In this document: one piece after another, positions 1-6,058 of the stretch
Layout: every line of letters starts with the position of its first letter
Numbering within the stretch: the stretch's first letter is position 1
Origin: Bacteroidota bacterium
GTDB lineage: Bacteria > Bacteroidota > Bacteroidia > Flavobacteriales > Weeksellaceae
Direction: 5' to 3'
Assembly (NCBI GenBank): GCA_023420435.1
Contig: JAEZWE010000013.1
Location: forward strand, 1 to 21,273
Length of the DNA: 21,273 bases
Notes under the pieces: generated by a model
Databases searched by the model: none
What the model was told of the DNA's origin: nothing
What the model saw: only the letters and a program-made list of their open reading frames with translations
Translations under genes and position numbers: made by a program

Positions 1-44
1 CCCACGCTTTCTCTTTTTGTACCTTGAATTGTAATAGATTTCAT
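1..44 (-). CDS. rplY: 50S ribosomal protein L25/general stress protein Ctc, N-terminal fragment
   Basis: Partial gene that runs off the left edge. The minus strand from 44 reads MKSITIQGTKRESVG, which matches the start of flavobacterial L25/Ctc proteins; L25 binds 5S rRNA in the large ribosomal subunit. Only 14 complete codons are present, so the call rests on N-terminal similarity that I recognise and on position: rplY commonly lies directly downstream of prs in bacteria, as here. The gene has its own probable -7 box at 71-78 and is separated from prs by a hairpin terminator, so it is probably transcribed separately. Confidence 0.8.
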   Translation of the reverse strand, partial: MKSITIQGTKRESV

Positions 45-70
45 TGTAAAATGATTAAATTTTGAGAGTG

Positions 71-100
71 CAAAAATAATAAAAAATTCCGAACTCACAA
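71..100 (-). promoter_or_regulatory. Probable Bacteroidota promoter of rplY
   Basis: On the minus strand TATTTTTG (78 to 71) fits the TAnnTTTG -7 box of Bacteroidota. A TTG at 100 to 98 lies 19 nt upstream and fits the -33 element. The predicted transcript would start about 20 nt before the rplY start codon. The -33 TTG lies in the loop of the prs terminator hairpin. Confidence 0.55.
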
Positions 101-123
101 TTGCGGGTTCGGAATAGTTTTTT
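86..123 (-). terminator. Rho-independent terminator of prs (bidirectional in form)
   Basis: A 9-bp perfect stem (86-94 with 107-115, core ATTCCGAAC), extendable by a G-U and a G-C pair, encloses a short loop. On the minus strand, the direction of prs, it is followed at once by six T (complement of 81-86). A T-run at 118-123 makes it usable on the plus strand too. It lies between prs and rplY. Confidence 0.85.
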
Positions 124-143
124 CTAAGTTTTGTGAATATCAA

Positions 144-1079
144 TTAAATAATAAACTTGTCACTAATCGATTTATGTTCGTGAACCATTTTCATCACATC
201 TGAAAATAATTCGGCACAGCTTAAAACTTTAATTTTTGGTGATAAATCTTTAACAGGAATGGTGTCTGTTACAATCACTTCTAAAAGTTGTGAATTGTTA
301 ATATTTTCATAGGCTTTTCCTGAAAAAACACCGTGTGTTGCCATTGCTCTTACAGATTTTGCACCATTTGCCATTAGAATATCTGCGGCTTTACATAATG
401 TTCCCCCCGTATCAATCATATCATCAATTAAAATTACATTTCGGTCTTTAACATCTCCGATAAGGAACATTTCTTCAACAACGTTGGCTTTTTTTCTTTC
501 TTTATAAGCAATTACGACTTCTGCACCAACATGGCTTGCGTAATTTTTTGCTCTTTTCGCACCGCCCATATCTGGAGATGCAATAGTGAGATTATCGAGA
601 TTTAATGAATAAATATAATCAACAAAAATGGTTGATGCATAAAGATGATCCACAGGAATTTCAAAAAAACCTTGAATTTGATCTGCATGTAAATCCATCG
701 TCATTATTCTTGTTGCGCCGGCTGCTGTTAATAGGTTGGCAACTAATTTAGCACCAATTGGAGCTCTGGGCTTATCTTTTCTGTCTTGTCTTGCCAATCC
801 GTAATAAGGAATTACTACCGTGATGTTTTTTGCTGAAGCTCTTTTAGCGGCATCAATCATTAAAAGTAATTCTAAAAGATTATCAGCCGGAGGAAATGTT
901 GAAGCGATAAGAAAAACTCTTCCACCACGAACTGATTGGTCTAAAACGGGTTCAAATTCTCCGTCGCTAAACTCCTGAAAATTTATTTTCCCAAGTTCTT
1001 GACCGTAATGCATTGCAATTTTTTCAGCCAATACTTTACTTGTTCTTGTAGAAAATAAGTAGGAAGCTTGATCTGCCAT
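144..1079 (-). CDS. prs: Ribose-phosphate pyrophosphokinase (PRPP synthetase)
   Basis: Makes phosphoribosyl pyrophosphate from ribose 5-phosphate and ATP in the cytoplasm, feeding purine, pyrimidine, NAD, histidine and tryptophan synthesis. The 311-residue length is normal for class I enzymes. Visible motifs are the RQDRKD ATP-binding loop (97-102), the PRPP-synthetase signature DLHADQIQGFFE (129-140), the flexible catalytic loop with K193 and R195, and the ribose-5-phosphate loop DDMIDTGGT (219-227). The start at MADQASYLF gives the usual N-terminus. The gene stands between two hairpin terminators, so it is probably monocistronic. A TAAATTTG -7 box lies 25-32 nt upstream of the start codon. 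Confidence 0.97.
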   Translation of the reverse strand: MADQASYLFSTRTSKVLAEKIAMHYGQELGKINFQEFSDGEFEPVLDQSVRGGRVFLIASTFPPADNLLELLLMIDAAKRASAKNITVVIPYYGLARQDRKDKPRAPIGAKLVANLLTAAGATRIMTMDLHADQIQGFFEIPVDHLYASTIFVDYIYSLNLDNLTIASPDMGGAKRAKNYASHVGAEVVIAYKERKKANVVEEMFLIGDVKDRNVILIDDMIDTGGTLCKAADILMANGAKSVRAMATHGVFSGKAYENINNSQLLEVIVTDTIPVKDLSPKIKVLSCAELFSDVMKMVHEHKSISDKFII

Positions 1080-1103
1080 TTTTTTTATTTTTTATTAGAT
1101 GCA

Positions 1104-1111
1104 CAAATTTA
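1104..1111 (-). promoter_or_regulatory. Probable -7 box of prs
   Basis: On the minus strand TAAATTTG (1111 to 1104) fits TAnnTTTG and lies 25 nt before the prs start codon. No well-spaced -33 TTG is visible; the nearest one, at 1140 to 1138, is 26 nt away. It sits just downstream of the terminator of the preceding gene. Confidence 0.5.
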
Positions 1112-1149
1112 AAAAAAAATAAAGCCACTAGAAAAATCAAGTGGCTTTA
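1112..1149 (-). terminator. Rho-independent terminator of the fadL/SGNH lipoprotein unit
   Basis: A 10-bp stem (1120-1129 with 1140-1149, core AAAGCCACT / AGTGGCTTT) has a 10-nt loop. On the minus strand it is followed by a T-run (complement of 1111-1119). It lies directly after the stop codon of the hydrolase lipoprotein and before prs. Confidence 0.85.
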
Positions 1150-1169
1150 AAATTTATTTTCTTCCTTTA

Positions 1170-2732
1170 TTAAGGGAAAGTAACTCCTGTATAGCTGTTT
1201 ACATTTACCTGAGGTAATGTAGATCCATACTTTTTGTTAATAGCTTTAATAAATTCATTAGCTGTAATAGCATAACCTCTACCAGTTAAATGAACTCCAT
1301 CTAAAGAGAAAGTTCCACCCGTGACGAATTTTGCAGTGTAACGAACATTATCAAAAGAAATTCCTGAAGCTGAAGAAAGTTCTGCCATTTTTGTATTGGC
1401 ATCAAAAAAGGCTAGATTTTTTTCTGTTGCTTTTGCTTTAATAACGTCATTGAAAGCAACCGTTGCTTCCAGTGTATTCTTTACCTCGTTTGCTTCGCTT
1501 CCTGAAGAAGGAGATGCGGTATATTCTCCTCTTAAAACATGTTTGTCTTCTAAAGGAAATGTTACACCATATTTGTTAAATGGAGCCACTGCATACACAG
1601 AAGTTGGCGCTGTTCCAATTACAGAACTTGTGGAAAGTAACGTTAAATCATTACTTGTTGCATGACGAGCCTGTCCGAAAACAATACCCATTAAACCAGC
1701 TTGCTGCGGAGAAGCTCCTCCTAAAACTAAAGCTTGCGTAATTTGTGAAGCCAAATTAGGTAAACTTTCATCTTTAATTAATAATGGATTAGCAGAAGTT
1801 TTGGAAATATTCTTTAATCTTCCGCCGTGTCCAACAGCATTTAGAATGTTAATTAATGGTGTAAAAACTTGAGCATTTAAAGCATCGATATTGGCATCTT
1901 GATTAGATGGTTGTCCCGCTGCTGCAGTATTAAACGCAGAAGGGGGAACTGGATTGTACGGAACCGTTGTAAAAAATGGAATTGAAGTTACATTTGGAAT
2001 ATTTGCAACAATTCCTTTTGCTCCATTTGATGTTAATGTTGTAGTAAGCGCAGTATAAGCATCTGTAAAAGTTGTCAATGGAGTAATTGGATTTGTTCCG
2101 TCCCCACCACTTGTTGCATATCCTAAAACATCATTACTTCCAATCCAAAGAGAGAAGAATGTAGGGTTTTGAACCATAGCGTCTCCAAGAACTGTAGCGT
2201 TAGCAGAAGAAGCCATTCTTACAAAAAATGGATTCGCCATCCCTGCGGATAAGTTGGCAGGATTTCCGTATCCTGGAGCTAAAAGATGGTAAGATTTAGC
2301 TAAAGGAACTCCCATATTCTGAAAACCTTGCGCGGTGTAAATATTTGCTAAAGTTGATGTGCCATTTCCTGTAGCTAATGCAGGAGCAAAAGCACCAGCA
2401 GCATTTACTGTAAGCACATATTTATTAGGAAGTACGCCAGGAATTCCTCCCAAATTATCAGCCATCATCGGTTGGTTGAACATTTGTGCACCTCCAGCTT
2501 TTTGCATTTGCTTCGCAATCATTGAAGTAAATGATTCATTTTGACCATCAACATACAATGCGCCATCTCTAAAACCAGATGTAAGTGAATTTCCTAAAGC
2601 AACAAATTTTGTAAAATCTGCAGTTCCGCTGGTTACTTCTGCATCATTAACATCATTTTCAAAATCAGTTTTACAACTTTGAACCGATAGTAATGCAACG
2701 GCGGCTAAACTCGAAAATATTATTTTTTTCAT
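1170..2732 (-). CDS. SGNH/GDSL-family hydrolase lipoprotein
   Basis: Probable secreted esterase or lipase anchored as a lipoprotein. The N-terminus is a type II signal peptide ending LSVQSC with lipid Cys20. SGNH blocks are visible: block I GNSLTSG (47-53, nucleophile Ser49), block III GSND (198-201, oxyanion-hole Asn200), and block V DGVH (478-481, Asp478 and His481). At 520 residues it is much longer than a minimal SGNH enzyme, with long segments between the blocks. The residues after Cys20 (KTDFEND) are partly acidic, which in Bacteroidota can favour export to the cell surface; that is inference. It begins 13 nt after the FadL-type porin stops and is surely co-transcribed with it, suggesting hydrolysis of a lipid ester whose product enters through the channel. 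The substrate is unknown. Confidence 0.85.
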   Translation of the reverse strand: MKKIIFSSLAAVALLSVQSCKTDFENDVNDAEVTSGTADFTKFVALGNSLTSGFRDGALYVDGQNESFTSMIAKQMQKAGGAQMFNQPMMADNLGGIPGVLPNKYVLTVNAAGAFAPALATGNGTSTLANIYTAQGFQNMGVPLAKSYHLLAPGYGNPANLSAGMANPFFVRMASSANATVLGDAMVQNPTFFSLWIGSNDVLGYATSGGDGTNPITPLTTFTDAYTALTTTLTSNGAKGIVANIPNVTSIPFFTTVPYNPVPPSAFNTAAAGQPSNQDANIDALNAQVFTPLINILNAVGHGGRLKNISKTSANPLLIKDESLPNLASQITQALVLGGASPQQAGLMGIVFGQARHATSNDLTLLSTSSVIGTAPTSVYAVAPFNKYGVTFPLEDKHVLRGEYTASPSSGSEANEVKNTLEATVAFNDVIKAKATEKNLAFFDANTKMAELSSASGISFDNVRYTAKFVTGGTFSLDGVHLTGRGYAITANEFIKAINKKYGSTLPQVNVNSYTGVTFP

Positions 2733-2745
2733 GATTCAAATAAAA

Positions 2746-4005
2746 TTAAAAAGGGTTATAGGATAAACCAAGTCCAAAATAGTAAGCTTTTGCTTTTGCT
2801 TGTCCGCTAAATGAAATACTCTTGTTATTGAATGTTCTTGCTTGCGGGAAAGCCATTGCTCCTGCAAGATCAACTCCGAAACCAGCACCAACTTTAAATC
2901 CTAGACCAGCTGTAACTACATGAGAATCAAATGATGGAGTTTCCGGAATAAAGTTTTTATCGTCATAAGGGGACTCATCATAATACCAACCTAATCTACC
3001 GGCAATCATATCATTAAATAAGTACTGTGTACCAATTCTAAAAGTTTTTGCATTTTTGAAATTCTTAGGATTTGTAAGAATTGTAGCATCATTAGCTTGG
3101 TTTCCAAGATTTGCATTTTCAAAATCAAGCGTTAATTTATCATACTTTTCCCATCCGTGATAGTTGAAATCTGCAGAAACAGACCATTTTGTTGTCACTT
3201 TATAGGTAGCACCTAATGTAAATTCTTCAACTAAAGGCAATGTCGCTGTAAAATTGTCTTGTCCATTAGCATCTAATCCCAAAGTTGTAAACAAAATTTG
3301 TTGCGTAGCAGCGGAAGCATTTGGTAGTGTAACTGTAGCTTTACCATTTTCTGCTTTCATATTTACAGGAGATCTGTAAGCAACACTTAAATCCCATTTT
3401 GCATCTGGCTGAAAATAAAATCCTAAACCGGCGCCATGTCCAGAAGCTTGATCATCAAGTATATTGATGGTTCCATCAAGTTGTGTAACAGCTTTTGTCC
3501 AGTCAACTTCTCCTTTTGCATAAATATAGCTTGCACCAAAAGATGCCCAAGGCGCTAATTTTACAGAAACCATTGGTTGAAAGTAGAATGATTTTAGCTC
3601 TAATTTTTGAACAATTTCTTTTCCAGACCAATCAGCAGGATATTCGATTGTGCTTCCAAAAGGTGTAGCAAAACTAAAGCCTAATGAAACATCTTTATGT
3701 ACTTTATAAGCAATAGCAGCATAAATAGGTGTTCCTGTAGGACTTATGGTTTCCGTAGATTCCAATGTGGAAGGGTTTTGGTAAGTTACTGTAGATTTTG
3801 CACCAAAACCACCGGCTGCAATACTAAGTTTAGCCGGTATAAAGGAGATACCTGCAGGATTGAAAAAAGCAACACTTGCGTCTTCAGCATGTGCGCTTGT
3901 GTGGGCTTGCGCAAGCTGTCTTACGCCTTGTAGAGAAACTCTAAAACCGCCAGCATAAGTAAAAATACCCGCTAACAAAGCCGTAGAAATTAGAATTTTT
4001 TTCAT
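2746..4005 (-). CDS. OmpP1/FadL/TodX-family outer-membrane transporter
   Basis: Outer-membrane beta-barrel channel for hydrophobic compounds such as long-chain fatty acids. The protein has a signal peptide (about residues 1-19) and then a mature N-terminus GFRVSLQGVRQLAQAHTSA, followed by DASVAFFNPAG (42-52). This matches the FadL hatch region with its conserved NPA (49-51). The remainder is alternating amphipathic beta-strand sequence rich in aromatic residues, and the C-terminus LGLSYNPF ends in Phe as outer-membrane barrels do. The 419-residue length fits the family. It is the first gene of a two-gene unit with an SGNH lipoprotein. A -7 box lies 24-31 nt upstream, and a 10-bp inverted repeat further upstream may be an operator. 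The substrate cannot be told from sequence. Confidence 0.92.
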   Translation of the reverse strand: MKKILISTALLAGIFTYAGGFRVSLQGVRQLAQAHTSAHAEDASVAFFNPAGISFIPAKLSIAAGGFGAKSTVTYQNPSTLESTETISPTGTPIYAAIAYKVHKDVSLGFSFATPFGSTIEYPADWSGKEIVQKLELKSFYFQPMVSVKLAPWASFGASYIYAKGEVDWTKAVTQLDGTINILDDQASGHGAGLGFYFQPDAKWDLSVAYRSPVNMKAENGKATVTLPNASAATQQILFTTLGLDANGQDNFTATLPLVEEFTLGATYKVTTKWSVSADFNYHGWEKYDKLTLDFENANLGNQANDATILTNPKNFKNAKTFRIGTQYLFNDMIAGRLGWYYDESPYDDKNFIPETPSFDSHVVTAGLGFKVGAGFGVDLAGAMAFPQARTFNNKSISFSGQAKAKAYYFGLGLSYNPF

Positions 4006-4028
4006 AATTGATAAGAAATAATTATCGC

Positions 4029-4055
4029 CAAATATAAAATTTATTTAGATTACAA
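4029..4055 (-). promoter_or_regulatory. Probable promoter of the fadL/SGNH unit
   Basis: On the minus strand TATATTTG (4036 to 4029) fits TAnnTTTG and lies 23 nt from the FadL-type start codon. A TTG at 4055 to 4053 is the best -33 candidate, but its 16-nt spacing is shorter than usual. Confidence 0.5.
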
Positions 4056-4074
4056 TGTTAAGATTTCTTAATAT

Positions 4075-4111
4075 TTTTAAACATCCATAAAAAATTTAAT
4101 TATGTTTAAAA
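4075..4111. repeat. 10-bp perfect inverted repeat in the divergent fadL/ricT promoter region
   Basis: TTTTAAACAT (4075-4084) and ATGTTTAAAA (4102-4111) are exact inverted copies separated by 17 nt. The pair lies upstream of the predicted fadL -33 element, where an activator or repressor might bind, within the 278-bp divergent region 4006-4283. The arms are AT-rich, so chance cannot be excluded. No regulator gene is adjacent. Confidence 0.45.
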
Positions 4112-4243
4112 TAACAATAGATCCAATTTTATGATCAAATCTTATTTTTTGATATAAAGATTTTAATCTGTTTTATTTTAAACGCACCTCTATTTAAAAT
4201 TTCTCAAAATTTGATCTCAAAGAACCTAAACCAAAAAAAATTT

Positions 4244-4251
4244 TAAATTTG
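4244..4251 (+). promoter_or_regulatory. Probable -7 box of the ricT-gldH-PBP operon
   Basis: TAAATTTG fits TAnnTTTG and lies 32 nt before the start codon at 4284. The nearest upstream TTG (4211-4213) is 30 nt away, too far for a normal -33 element, so only the -7 box is supported. Confidence 0.45.
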
Positions 4252-4283
4252 CAGGATTAACATTGTATTAAATATATTAAAAT

Positions 4284-5594
4284 ATGAGTTGTGGATGTAA
4301 AACATCCGGCGATTCTCAGCATTCCTGCGGAACAAAATCTTCCGATGGATGCGCAAGCGTTGATACTTGTGGAAATAGTTATAAGCTCAGTGTTTTCGAC
4401 TGGCTTTCTAATATAAATAATCCTGCAAAAAGCGAATGTGATTTCGTGGAAGTAAGATTCAAAAACGACCGCAAGTGTTTTTATAAAAACGTGCACAAAC
4501 TTCCGTTGAATATAGGAAGTGTTGTAACTGTAGAATCAAGTCCGGGACATGATGTTGGTGTGGTTTCTCTTACGGGTGAATTGGTGAGAATTCAAATGAA
4601 AAAGAAAAAATTTTCAGAAGAATCACCGCTTAAAATATATCGACTTGCCAATCAAAAAGATATTGAAATTTGGCAAAATTCAAGAAAAAAAGAAGAAACA
4701 GTAAAAGTTGAAGCGAGAAAAATAGCTTCAAATTTACGACTGGCGATGAAAATTACCGATGTGGAATTTCAAGGAGATGGCGCAAAAGCTACCTTTTATT
4801 ATACTGCGGACAATCGTATAGATTTTAGGCAATTAATCAAGGATTTTGCTGGCGCTTTTAGAACGCGGATTGATATGAAACAAATTGGTTTCCGACAAGA
4901 GGCTGCAAAAGTTGGTGGAATTGGATCTTGTGGAAGAGAACTTTGTTGTTCAACTTGGCTTACCGATTTCCGTTCCGTAAATACCAATGCAGCGAGATAT
5001 CAACAATTGAGCATAAATCCACAAAAATTAGCAGGACAATGCGGAAAATTAAAATGTTGTTTAAACTATGAATTGGATAGTTATTTAGACACACTTAAAG
5101 ATTTTCCGTCCTCTTCAACCAATTTGGATACTGAAAAAGGAAAAGCATTTTGTATTAAAATTGATGTCTTTAAACGGAAAATGTGGTTTGCTTATGCTGA
5201 CAGTCCAGTTACTTGGTACGATTTGGATGTTTCTGAAGTAAAAAAAATGATTTCTTTGAACAAAAAAGGAGAAAAAGCACCACCTTTGGAAGAGGTAAAA
5301 TCTCAAATTACTACTACTAAATCTGCAGATTTAATTCAGGAAAACAGTGTGGATCGGTTCGAGAAAAAAAACAACAACAGAAATCGAAAACCTTCGAACC
5401 GAAAACCTCAAAATTCTGAAAACAGAACAAAACAGGATCAAAACAGAAACGATAAAAGCAAAAAACCGGGCCACAATCCAAATGCATCTGTGGTAAAAGC
5501 AGAAAATCCAAATGCTGAAAATAAAAGCGAAAATCCAAAGAAGAATAATAAATTCAAAAAAAAGTTCAGTCCAAAACGTGATAATAATGCATAG
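4284..5594 (+). CDS. ricT: PSP1-domain (RicT/YaaT-type) iron-sulfur regulatory protein
   Basis: Member of the PSP1 family, whose Bacillus subtilis member RicT (YaaT) forms an Fe-S complex with RicA and RicF that assists RNase Y in mRNA processing. Family hallmarks are C216-GREL-CC (221-222) and C253-GKLK-CC (258-259) in the conserved core. The N-terminus adds a Cys-rich peptide (C3, C5, C15, C23, C29) before YKLSVFDWL, a form I associate with Bacteroidota members. From about residue 345 the protein becomes a low-complexity Asn/Lys/Arg-rich tail, probably disordered and positively charged. It is the first gene of an operon; its stop codon overlaps the gldH start by 8 nt. The role in RNA processing here is inference from the family. 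The symbol refers to the family and not to a tested function. Confidence 0.85.
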   Translation: MSCGCKTSGDSQHSCGTKSSDGCASVDTCGNSYKLSVFDWLSNINNPAKSECDFVEVRFKNDRKCFYKNVHKLPLNIGSVVTVESSPGHDVGVVSLTGELVRIQMKKKKFSEESPLKIYRLANQKDIEIWQNSRKKEETVKVEARKIASNLRLAMKITDVEFQGDGAKATFYYTADNRIDFRQLIKDFAGAFRTRIDMKQIGFRQEAAKVGGIGSCGRELCCSTWLTDFRSVNTNAARYQQLSINPQKLAGQCGKLKCCLNYELDSYLDTLKDFPSSSTNLDTEKGKAFCIKIDVFKRKMWFAYADSPVTWYDLDVSEVKKMISLNKKGEKAPPLEEVKSQITTTKSADLIQENSVDRFEKKNNNRNRKPSNRKPQNSENRTKQDQNRNDKSKKPGHNPNASVVKAENPNAENKSENPKKNNKFKKKFSPKRDNNA

Positions 5595-6051
5595 ATTATC
5601 CATTATAGTATTAGCTTTTGCTGCACTTTTTAGCTGTAAAAACTCCTCTGAGGAAATTAAAATGTCTTCTCTGAATGGGAAATGGCAGAAAAATCAAATT
5701 CAGAATTTCGACTTTTCTGTTAATGACGCACAAGCCTTGAAAAATATTATATTTGTTGTTAGAAACAACGATGAATATCCATACAGTAATATTAGATTTA
5801 TTGTTGATTTTACGGATTTGTCCACAAAAAAAATAGAAACAGATACTTTAAATTACATTCTTGCCAAACCCAATGGAGAATGGATTGGAAGAGGTTTTGG
5901 TGATACCAAAGAAACCCTTTTTCAATATAAAATGAATTACCGTTTCAAAAATGCAGGAAAGTATCGAATCGGAATTAAACAGGCCATGAGAAAAGATGCG
6001 CTTGTAGGCATAGAGGATGTTGGCGTAAAAATTGAAAATACAAAGCCATAA
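5587..6051 (+). CDS. gldH: Gliding motility lipoprotein GldH
   Basis: GldH is a lipoprotein required for gliding in Flavobacterium johnsoniae; it is also found in non-gliding relatives, where gld genes are linked with type IX secretion. The chosen ATG at 5587 gives a 154-residue product with a signal peptide ending ALFSC (lipid Cys17). The longer in-frame start at 5512 would put 25 charged residues before the signal peptide and is rejected. The body has the GldH pattern: FDFSV, RNNDEYPYSNIRF, then WIGRGFGDTKE and a final KYRIGIKQAMR segment. It overlaps the ricT stop by 8 nt and is followed 7 nt later by a class A PBP gene, so the three genes form one operon. Confidence 0.88.
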   Translation: MHRLSIIVLAFAALFSCKNSSEEIKMSSLNGKWQKNQIQNFDFSVNDAQALKNIIFVVRNNDEYPYSNIRFIVDFTDLSTKKIETDTLNYILAKPNGEWIGRGFGDTKETLFQYKMNYRFKNAGKYRIGIKQAMRKDALVGIEDVGVKIENTKP

Positions 6052-6058
6052 AAATTAT

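Noticed and set aside
1396..2544. Open frames on the plus strand inside the SGNH lipoprotein gene
   Set aside because: They lie antisense to a gene with a full signal peptide and catalytic motifs, and their products show no recognisable domain or start context.
4112..4243. Scattered ATCAAA/TTTGAT elements in the fadL-ricT intergenic region
   Set aside because: They are short and low in information in an AT-rich region, with no regular spacing.
4257..4496. Minus-strand open frame covering the ricT start
   Set aside because: It is a shadow of the Cys-rich N-terminus of ricT and crosses the operon's promoter region.
5512..5586. Longer start for gldH
   Set aside because: It would place 25 charged residues before the lipoprotein signal peptide; ATG 5587 gives a proper type II signal.
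5115..5603. Hydrophobic minus-strand frames opposite the ricT tail
   Set aside because: They are the antisense reading of a Lys/Asn-rich low-complexity tail, which naturally yields Phe/Leu-rich frames.
6032..6058. TTG start for the PBP gene
   Set aside because: It overlaps the end of gldH and adds nine residues of no family value; ATG 6059 is better.
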